Assembly: GCA_025935515.1 (NCBI GenBank)
Contig: JAICVC010000124.1
Span: 1 to 6,107 of the forward strand
DNA length: 6,107 bases
Source of the DNA: Sphingomonas sp.
GTDB taxonomy: Bacteria > Pseudomonadota > Alphaproteobacteria > Sphingomonadales > Sphingomonadaceae
Direction: 5' to 3'
Below, in pieces: positions 1-4,616 of this stretch (positions within the stretch are counted from its first letter, which is position 1; every line of letters starts with the position of its first letter). A model generated the notes under the pieces. It worked only from the letters and a program-made list of their open reading frames with translations, was not told the origin of the DNA and ran no database searches. Both the position numbers and the translations under genes were made by a program.

Positions 1-558
1 CGGCTCGACCTTGGCAGTCTTGACGACCGCGCCGACGCCGGTCGTGACGCCGCAGCCTATATAGCAGCTGGTGTTGAACGGCGCGTCCTCGCGGATTTTG
101 GCGACGGCAATCTCGGGCAGGACCGTGAAGTTCGAGAAGGTCGAGCAGCCCATGTAGTGGAAGATGGTCTCGCCCTTGTAGGAGAAGCGGCTGGTGCCGT
201 CGGGCATCACGCCCCTGCCCTGGGTGGCACGGATCGCGGTGCAGAGGTTGGTCTTGCCGGAGAGGCACGACTTACACTGACGGCATTCGGGGGTGTACAA
301 GGGGATGACATGGTCGCCGGCCCTTACGCTAGTGACGCCTGGCCCAACTTCGCGCACCACGCCCGCGCCCTCATGCCCGAGACTCGAGGGGAACAGCCCT
401 TCGCTGTCGAGGCCGTCGAGCGTGTAGGCATCGGTATGGCAGATGCCCGTCGCCATGATCTCGACCAGCACTTCGCCCTGCTTGGGGCCGTCGAGGTCGA
501 CCTCGACGATCTAGAGCGGCAGCGTGGGCGCGAAGGCGACCGCGGCGGGGGTCTTCAT
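1..558 (-). pseudogene. frmA: Class III alcohol dehydrogenase / S-(hydroxymethyl)glutathione dehydrogenase, partial, with in-frame amber codon
   Basis: This is the N-terminal half (186 codons of a family usually near 370 residues) of the zinc-dependent, NAD-dependent dehydrogenase that oxidises S-hydroxymethylglutathione in cytoplasmic formaldehyde detoxification and can also reduce S-nitrosoglutathione. Reading from ATG 558-556, the start MKTPAAVAF is typical of the family. Visible motifs are GICHTD (catalytic zinc Cys40), LGHEG (His62, Glu63), the structural zinc cysteines Cys92, Cys95, Cys98 and Cys106, and the third catalytic-zinc ligand Cys169 in YIGCGVTTG. The NAD-binding fold lies beyond the left edge. 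Codon 16 is TAG (bases 513-511), where relatives have Glu in a PLEIVEVDL-like stretch; downstream the frame is intact and well conserved to the edge. The ATG overlaps the stop of the upstream amidotransferase gene by 4 bases. The change is a single-base GAG-to-TAG difference, so recent inactivation, restart at GTG 471 or ATG 456, and sequencing error all remain possible. Family assignment is very secure; functional status is not. Confidence 0.8.
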
Positions 559-1241
559 GCGGGGTCTCCGTTGAGGAAATTGCGGATCCAGCCGCCAACG
601 CGCGCGCTGTCGTTGGGCGCGTCGAGCGAAGCGATCGCAGCGTCGGGATCGGGGACGAGGTCGTAGCGCTGTTCGATCAGCGCCTTGGCGAAGGCGGGCG
701 AAAATTCCGGGTGGAACTGGAAGGAGATTGCCGGCCGGTCGGTCCAGGCTAGCGCGGCATATTCGGTGAATGGCGAGGTCGCGACCAGCTCGGTATTGGG
801 CGGCTGGAACACGACCTGGTCCTGATGCGAGGCCGGCGCCGAGATATCGCTCGCGCCGTCCATCCACGGTTTCGACCGAACGATCGAGTAACGGTGAAGC
901 CCCGCGCCCCAGCCCTTGTCCGATTTCTCGACACGGCCGCCGAGCGCCTCGGCCATCGCCTGGTGCCCGAAGCAGATCCCGACCATTTTCGCGCACTTCG
1001 CGTCGCGGATGAACGCCTCCAGCGGCGCGATCCACGGCAGAGGGTCGTAAACCCCCGCTGGCGAGCCGGTGATGAGGTAAGCCGAATGTGCCGCGGGCTC
1101 CGGCAGCTTGCCGGCCGCGACATCAAAGGATTCGACCTCGAATCCGGGCCCCAACAGCTTTCCGAACATCGCGGGATAATCGCCGAATTGCTCCACCAGC
1201 TTGCCCGGCGGACGCCCGGTTTCGAGGATTGCGACCTTCAT
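555..1241 (-). CDS. Class I glutamine amidotransferase-like protein (type 1 GATase, stand-alone)
   Basis: A 228-residue protein with the triad of a class I glutamine amidotransferase: nucleophile Cys90 in GICFGHQAMAEALGG and His177/Glu179 in QFHPEFS. It also has an ITGSPAGVYD loop (57-66) that probably shapes the oxyanion site and a SHQDQV motif (138-143) common in GMP-synthase-like stand-alone GATases. Family members hydrolyse glutamine or gamma-glutamyl bonds. No synthase partner is fused or adjacent, so the substrate is unknown; a gamma-glutamyl hydrolase or transferase role is possible. I chose ATG 1241-1239 because MKVAILETG begins the first Rossmann-like strand. The frame stays open upstream to base 1403, but that extension is low-complexity and would run into the divergent gene. 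A weak AAGG lies 8 bases upstream of the ATG. The stop TGA overlaps the ATG of the formaldehyde dehydrogenase gene (ATGA), which implies a coupled two-gene operon. The fold call is secure, the biological role is not. Confidence 0.9.
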   Translation of the reverse strand: MKVAILETGRPPGKLVEQFGDYPAMFGKLLGPGFEVESFDVAAGKLPEPAAHSAYLITGSPAGVYDPLPWIAPLEAFIRDAKCAKMVGICFGHQAMAEALGGRVEKSDKGWGAGLHRYSIVRSKPWMDGASDISAPASHQDQVVFQPPNTELVATSPFTEYAALAWTDRPAISFQFHPEFSPAFAKALIEQRYDLVPDPDAAIASLDAPNDSARVGGWIRNFLNGDPA

Positions 1242-1302
1242 GCCGCGCGCCTTGCCACCGGAAAGGCGTTCGGCCAATGGCGAAGTCGAAAGAGGGGTAA
1301 GG
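1242..1302. promoter_or_regulatory. Divergent intergenic control region with a small imperfect palindrome
   Basis: These 61 bases separate the start codons of the minus-strand amidotransferase gene and the plus-strand SDR gene, so any promoters for both operons must be here or inside the flanking coding starts. I see no convincing -35/-10 pair. At 1273-1281 lies GCCA-A-TGGC, extended by TTC at 1269-1271 and GAA at 1282-1284 if one bulged base is allowed. Its position would suit an operator, but at 4-base arms it could be chance. The plus-strand ribosome binding site AGAGGGG is at 1291-1297, 5 bases before ATG 1303. The regulatory assignment is an inference from position. Confidence 0.4.
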
Positions 1303-2070
1303 ATGGCAGAGTCTCCGCTTTCCGGCCGCCACGCGCTGATCACCGGCGGCGGCACCGGCATCGGTGCTGCCGCGGCGGCGCACCTCCACGCAGCGGGCGC
1401 CAAGCTGTCGCTGCTCGGCCGGCGGATGGAGCCGCTACAGGCGGTGGCCGAAAGCTATGGCGGGATCGCGGTCGGCTGCGACGTCACCGACGCCGGCCAG
1501 ATCGGCAACGCGTTCGACGAAGCCCGCACCCTCAACGGCCCGATCGACCTGTTGATCGTCAACGCCGGGATCGCGGAGAGCGCGCCATTCCACAAGATGA
1601 CGCGCGAGAGCTGGGACACGATCATCGCCACCAACCTCACCGCCGCGTTCGAATGCTCGCGCGCGGCGATCGGCGACTTGCTGAAGAGCGACAACGGCCG
1701 CCTGGTGTTCGTCGCTTCGGTCGCAAGCCTGCGCGGAGTTCCTTACGCGGCGCATTATGCCGCGTCGAAGCACGGCCTGCTCGGCCTGATGCGCAGCCTC
1801 GCCGCCGAATATGCCAAGACCAGCCTGACAGTGAACGCGGTCTGTCCCGGTTATGTCGACACGCCGATGACCGACCAATCGGTCGCACGCGTGTCGCAAA
1901 TCACCGGCCGCAGCGAGGGCGACGCGCGCGCGGCGATCACCGGCATGAATGCGAGCGGCCGCCTGGTCGACCCGCAGGCGATCGGCAACGTCATCGCGAT
2001 GCTGTGCCTGCCCCTGAGCCGCGACATCAACGGCGCGGCGGTGACCATCGACGGGGGCACCGCGGCGTGA
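1303..2070 (+). CDS. Short-chain dehydrogenase/reductase, probably a 3-hydroxyacyl-CoA-type dehydrogenase
   Basis: A 255-residue classical SDR, the usual length for the family. It shows the cofactor motif TGGGTGIG (14-21), NAG (87-89), the structural Asn111, catalytic Ser139 in VASV, and Tyr152/Lys156 in YAASK, followed by the NAVCPGYVDTPM segment (178-189) that closes over the cofactor. Strand 2 ends in GRR (39-41), with basic residues where NAD-specific enzymes usually carry Asp; this hints at NADP use but does not prove it. ATG 1303 was chosen because MAESPLSGRHALITGG fits the family start and AGAGGGG sits 5 bases upstream; the frame remains open further upstream without conserved sequence. 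The stop overlaps the GTG start of the crotonase gene (GTGA). From the context of crotonase, acyl-CoA dehydrogenase and aryl-CoA ligase, I infer oxidation of a cyclic or opened 3-hydroxyacyl-CoA to the 3-oxo thioester. SDR substrates cannot be read from sequence alone, so this stays an inference. Confidence 0.9.
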   Translation: MAESPLSGRHALITGGGTGIGAAAAAHLHAAGAKLSLLGRRMEPLQAVAESYGGIAVGCDVTDAGQIGNAFDEARTLNGPIDLLIVNAGIAESAPFHKMTRESWDTIIATNLTAAFECSRAAIGDLLKSDNGRLVFVASVASLRGVPYAAHYAASKHGLLGLMRSLAAEYAKTSLTVNAVCPGYVDTPMTDQSVARVSQITGRSEGDARAAITGMNASGRLVDPQAIGNVIAMLCLPLSRDINGAAVTIDGGTAA

Positions 2071-2876
2071 GCTTCGACCCGGCGACCTTTCAGCCGACGC
2101 ACTTCCTGTGGAAGTTCGAGGATGGAGTCGCGACGATCACGCTCAACCGGCCCGAGCGCAAGAACCCGTTGACCTTCGAATCCTACGAAGAGCTGCGCGC
2201 GACCTTCCACCAGCTCGACCGCAATTACGGCGTCAAGGCGATCGTGTTGCGCGGCGCGGGCGGCAATTTTTGCAGTGGCGGCGACGTCCACGAGATCATT
2301 GGTCCGCTGACCGAGATGGACGTCGACGGGCTGCTGAAATTCACGCGCATGACCGGCGACCTGGTCCGCGCGATGCGCGCCTGCCCGCAACCGATCATCG
2401 CCGCGGTCGAAGGCGTCTGCGCCGGCGCGGGGGCGATCATGGCGATGGCGAGCGACATCCGGTTCGGCCAGCCGGGCTGCAAGACCGCGTTCCTGTTCAG
2501 CCGCGTCGGCCTCAGCGGCGCGGACATGGGCGCGTGCGCGATCCTGCCGCGGCTGATCGGCCACGGCCGCGCCGCTGAATTGCTGTTCACCGGCCGCAGC
2601 ATGACCAGCGACGAAGGGCTCGCCTGGGGCTTCTACAACCGCGTGGTCGAGGACGTGATGGCCGAAGCCTTTGCGTTGGCTGATCAGCTCGCCAAGGGCC
2701 CGACTATCGCGCACGCAATGACCAAGCGCCAGCTCGATGCCGAGTGGCACGTCAGCATCGACCAGGCGCTCGAGATGGAGGCGGAAGCCCAGGCGCGCTG
2801 CATGGAAACCAGAGACTTCAAGCGCGCCTACGAGGCGTTCGCCAACAAGCAGACGCCGGTGTTCCAGGGTGACTAG
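2067..2876 (+). CDS. Enoyl-CoA hydratase/isomerase (crotonase) family protein lacking both canonical catalytic glutamates
   Basis: A 269-residue crotonase-fold protein. The first oxyanion-hole segment is FCSGGDV (68-74) and the second is GVCAGAGA (116-123), both well formed for binding an acyl-CoA thioester; a strand-helix start VATITLNRPERKNPL (21-35) is typical. The GTG at 2067 is the start because it gives MSFDPATF, overlaps the SDR stop by 4 bases (GTGA), and has GGGGG at 2053-2057 upstream. The open frame extends far upstream to 825, but only antisense to and out of frame with other genes. In rat mitochondrial hydratase the catalytic pair is Glu144/Glu164. Here the matching places are about Ile124 and about Arg146, and there is no Glu at all between residues 116 and 170; the only acidic residues there are Asp130 and Asp153 (SGADMG). 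Simple hydration by the classical mechanism is therefore doubtful. Isomerisation, ring hydrolysis or another crotonase reaction on an alicyclic CoA ester is possible. The partners suggest a role in aryl-CoA ring degradation. Confidence 0.9.
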   Translation: MSFDPATFQPTHFLWKFEDGVATITLNRPERKNPLTFESYEELRATFHQLDRNYGVKAIVLRGAGGNFCSGGDVHEIIGPLTEMDVDGLLKFTRMTGDLVRAMRACPQPIIAAVEGVCAGAGAIMAMASDIRFGQPGCKTAFLFSRVGLSGADMGACAILPRLIGHGRAAELLFTGRSMTSDEGLAWGFYNRVVEDVMAEAFALADQLAKGPTIAHAMTKRQLDAEWHVSIDQALEMEAEAQARCMETRDFKRAYEAFANKQTPVFQGD

Positions 2877-2886
2877 GTTTCTTTCC

Positions 2887-2971
2887 GTCACCCCCGCGAA
2901 AGCGGGGGTCCCGCTGCCTTTTTTCGGGCGCCGCACTAGAAAAGCGGGATTCCCGCTTTCGCGGGGGTGAC
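2887..2971. repeat. Inverted pair of 29-base palindromic (REP-like) repeats between crotonase and acyl-CoA dehydrogenase genes
   Basis: Unit 1 is 2887-2915 and unit 2, inverted, is 2943-2971; by my hand alignment 27 of 29 bases match, with a 27-base spacer. Each unit contains its own hairpin. In unit 1 it is ACCCCCGC (2890-2897), loop GAAA, GCGGGGGT (2902-2909). In unit 2 it is ATTCCCGC (2949-2956), loop TTTC, GCGGGGGT (2961-2968), where two T opposite G would wobble-pair in RNA. The whole pair can also fold as one long stem. The pair fills most of the 104-base gap and ends 9 bases before ATG 2981. It resembles the dispersed intergenic palindromes common in sphingomonad genomes, which is recollection rather than a search. 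A related pair lies at 4531-4612. Confidence 0.8.
2901..2924 (+). terminator. Possible weak intrinsic terminator or attenuator after the crotonase gene
   Basis: AGCGGG (2901-2906) and CCCGCT (2910-2915) can form a 6-base stem with a 3-base loop, followed after GCC by six T (2919-2924). The stem uses the 3' arm of the other hairpin in the same repeat unit (2890-2909), so the two folds exclude each other. Because the plus-strand genes downstream clearly belong to the same pathway, complete termination is unlikely and partial attenuation is more plausible. The T-tract is spaced three bases from the stem, which weakens the call. Confidence 0.3.
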
Positions 2972-2980
2972 AGGTTGGTG

Positions 2981-4129
2981 ATGGCGGACAAGAGCTTCCT
3001 CTCCTGGCCCTTCTTCGAGGAGCGCCACCGCGAGCTGGCCGCAAAGCTGGAGGACTGGTGCGACGAGTGGCTTCACGACGCGCACCCGGCCGATCCGGAT
3101 GCGGCGTGCCGCGCGCTCGTCGCGGAATATGGCCGCGCCGGGTTCCTCAAGCTCGCCGTTTCGGACGGCAAAAAGCGCCCAGACGTGCGCAGCCTCGCGC
3201 TCTGCCGCGAGATCCTAGCGCGCCATCACGGACTCGCCGATTTCGCGTTCGCGATGCAGGGGCTGGGATCGGGCGCGATCAGCCTGTTCGGGACGATCGA
3301 GCAGAAGCGCGAATGGCTGCCGCGCGTAGCCTCGGGCGAAGCGATCGCAGCCTTCGCCATGACCGAGCCGACAAGCGGCTCGGACGCAGCCAACATGTCG
3401 ACCTCGGCCATGCGCGAGGGCAACGAATGGGTGCTGGTCGGCGAGAAGACCTACATCTCCAACGGCGGGATTGCCGACTTCTACGTGACCTTCGCGCGCA
3501 CCGGCGAAGGCGAAGGCGCACGCGGCCTCTCGGCCTTCATCGTGCCCGCCGACGCGGTCACGGTCGCCGAGCGCATCGAGGTCATCGCGCCGCACCCGCT
3601 GGCGCGGATCACCTACGACAACGTCCGGATCCCTGCGGATGCGATCATCGGCGAACCGGGCGAGGGCTTCCGCATCGGGATGGAGACGCTCAACCTGTTC
3701 CGCGTGACGGTCGGCGCGGCGGCGCTGGGCTTTGCGCGGCGCGCGCTCGATGAGGCGCTAAGCTTCGCGATCAACCGCCGGCTGGGCACCGCGACCCTGG
3801 CTGACAATGCGGTAACCCAGGAAAAGCTCGCCGACATGGCGACAAGCATCGATGCCTCTGCGCTGCTGATCTACCGCGCCGCCTGGCAGCAGGATCAGGG
3901 CGGAGTCGACAACCGCCGCGCCGCAGCGATGGCCAAGCTCCATGCCACCGAATCTGCGCAACGCGTGATCGACGCCGCGGTGCAGCTGCACGGGGGCGCC
4001 GGCGTTACCCGCGGCGTCAAGGTCGAGGAGCTGTACCGCGACATCCGCGCGCTCCGCATCTACGAAGGCGCGACCGAGGTGCAGCGGCAGATCATCGCGC
4101 GCGATTTGCTCAAGGGGGCAATGCCATGA
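2981..4129 (+). CDS. Acyl-CoA dehydrogenase family protein
   Basis: A 382-residue FAD-dependent acyl-CoA dehydrogenase of normal length. It shows the first family signature AFAMTEPTSGSD (124-135), the middle beta-domain ending near VRIPADAIIGEPGEGF (215-230), the helical core with RVTVGAAALGFARRAL (241-256), and the C-terminal signature LYRDIRALRIYEGATE (351-366). Glu362 in YEGATE stands where medium-chain acyl-CoA dehydrogenase has its catalytic base. The expected reaction is alpha,beta-dehydrogenation of an acyl-CoA with electrons passed to ETF; here an alicyclic or ring-opened CoA intermediate is inferred from the neighbours. ATG 2981 is preferred, with AGG at 2972-2974 six bases upstream, but TTG 2975 and GTG 2978 are in-frame alternatives adding one or two residues. 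They sit better behind the GGGGGTGA at 2963-2970. The 3' end overlaps the Rid gene by 4 bases (ATGA), so the two are probably translated together. The family call is firm; the substrate is not known. Confidence 0.95.
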   Translation: MADKSFLSWPFFEERHRELAAKLEDWCDEWLHDAHPADPDAACRALVAEYGRAGFLKLAVSDGKKRPDVRSLALCREILARHHGLADFAFAMQGLGSGAISLFGTIEQKREWLPRVASGEAIAAFAMTEPTSGSDAANMSTSAMREGNEWVLVGEKTYISNGGIADFYVTFARTGEGEGARGLSAFIVPADAVTVAERIEVIAPHPLARITYDNVRIPADAIIGEPGEGFRIGMETLNLFRVTVGAAALGFARRALDEALSFAINRRLGTATLADNAVTQEKLADMATSIDASALLIYRAAWQQDQGGVDNRRAAAMAKLHATESAQRVIDAAVQLHGGAGVTRGVKVEELYRDIRALRIYEGATEVQRQIIARDLLKGAMP

Positions 4130-4518
4130 AGATTCTCCAACCGCCCAACTGGCCTCGCCCCAAAGGTTATTCCAATGGAATCAGCGCATCCGGGCGGATG
4201 ATCTTCACCGCCGGCGTGGTCGGCTGGGATAGCCACGAGAGCTTCCCCGAATATACGCTCCACGGCCAGTTCGCGCAGGCGCTCCGCAACACGCTGCAGA
4301 TCCTCGCAGAGGACGGCGCCGGCCCGCAGCATGTGGTCCGCATGACCTGCTACATCACCGACCGCCACGAATATATGAGCTCGCGCGACGAGATCGGGGC
4401 GGCGTGGAAGGAGATCATGGGCCCGAACTATCCGGCGATGGCGCTGGTCGAGGTCAAGGGCCTGGTCGAAAGCGCCGCCAAGGTCGAGATCGAGACGACG
4501 GCTGTGGTCGAGGAATGA
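4126..4518 (+). CDS. RidA (YjgF/YER057c/UK114) family protein without the active-site arginine
   Basis: A 130-residue Rid-family protein, matching the usual single-domain length; family members form trimers with active sites between subunits. Recognisable parts are the N-terminal PKGYSNGI (12-19), IFTAGVVGWD (26-35), the central helix with QALRNTLQILAEDGAG (51-66), VRMTCYITD (71-79) and the C-terminal YPAMALVEV plus KVEIETTAV. Archetypal RidA hydrolyses reactive enamines/imines to ketones and ammonia, using Arg105 in a PARSCVEV context. Here the aligned residue is Met105 (PAMALVEV), as in the non-archetypal Rid subgroups whose activities are poorly defined. The start ATG overlaps the acyl-CoA dehydrogenase stop (ATGA) and has AAGGGGG at 4112-4118, 7 bases upstream. 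Encoded inside an aryl-CoA operon, it is attractive as a helper for removing nitrogen from an amino-alicyclic CoA intermediate or for quenching a reactive enamine. That idea is inference, and the missing Arg argues against the classical chemistry. Confidence 0.9.
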   Translation: MKILQPPNWPRPKGYSNGISASGRMIFTAGVVGWDSHESFPEYTLHGQFAQALRNTLQILAEDGAGPQHVVRMTCYITDRHEYMSSRDEIGAAWKEIMGPNYPAMALVEVKGLVESAAKVEIETTAVVEE

Positions 4519-4545
4519 TCACGCTCCCCTCGTCATTCCCGCAAG

Positions 4546-4563
4546 AGCGGGAATCCCGCTTTT
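4546..4563 (+). terminator. Possible weak terminator-like hairpin after the Rid gene
   Basis: AGCGGG (4546-4551), loop AAT, CCCGCT (4555-4560) is followed directly by TTT and then CTT. It uses one arm of the hairpin 4535-4554, so it competes with that fold. The short T run makes efficient termination doubtful, and partial attenuation or mRNA 3'-end protection of the upstream genes is as likely. Confidence 0.25.
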
Positions 4564-4602
4564 CTTCCAACACCAAAAGGGAAGCGGGACCCCCGCCTTT
4601 GC

Positions 4603-4610
4603 GGGGGTGA
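4603..4610 (+). promoter_or_regulatory. SD-like ribosome binding site inside the repeat arm, for the ligase gene
   Basis: GGGGGTGA matches the SD-type sequence GGAGGTGA at 7 of 8 positions, and its G-run ends 9 bases before GTG 4617. It lies in the 3' arm of the hairpin 4589-4608, so folding would hide most of it. The same GGGGGTGA occurs at 2963-2970 before the acyl-CoA dehydrogenase gene. The match is seen directly; use as a ribosome binding site is inferred. Confidence 0.5.
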
Positions 4611-4616
4611 CGGAAA

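Larger units (their letters stand above)
4531..4612. repeat. Second inverted pair of palindromic (REP-like) repeats, between Rid and ligase genes
   Basis: Unit 1 is 4531-4561 and unit 2, inverted, is 4582-4612; 25 of 31 bases match by hand count, and the spacer is 20 bases. Internal hairpins are ATTCCCGC (4535-4542), loop AAGA, GCGGGAAT (4547-4554) and ACCCCCGC (4589-4596), loop CTTT, GCGGGGGT (4601-4608). The substitutions TT/AA to CC/GG between the two units keep both stems fully paired. The pair occupies most of the 98-base gap and stops 4 bases before GTG 4617. The sequence and layout match the pair at 2887-2971. Confidence 0.8.

Noticed and set aside
157..666. A plus-strand open frame of 169 codons over the broken dehydrogenase.
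   Set aside because: The minus strand carries conserved dehydrogenase sequence here, and the plus-strand translation shows no family features.
1242..1403. A longer amidotransferase start at base 1403, giving 282 residues.
   Set aside because: The extra 54 residues are low-complexity and overlap the divergent SDR coding start, while MKVAILETG at 1241 is a normal family start.
825..2876. A 683-codon open frame on the plus strand that ends as the crotonase and could look like a large fusion protein.
   Set aside because: Only the part from 2067 matches a protein family. The upstream part is antisense to the amidotransferase gene and then out of frame with the SDR gene, with arginine-rich shadow composition.
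1851..3044. A 397-codon open frame on the minus strand opposite the SDR end and the crotonase.
   Set aside because: It has no recognisable motif, the opposite strand has two clear families with intact active-site motifs, and it reads through the repeat pair. It is a high-GC antisense shadow.
2887..4612. The repeated palindromes as a CRISPR array or as ends of an insertion sequence.
   Set aside because: They are two inverted doublets about 1.6 kb apart, without regular direct repeats and unique spacers. The genes between them are ordinary metabolic genes with no transposase or target-site duplication visible.
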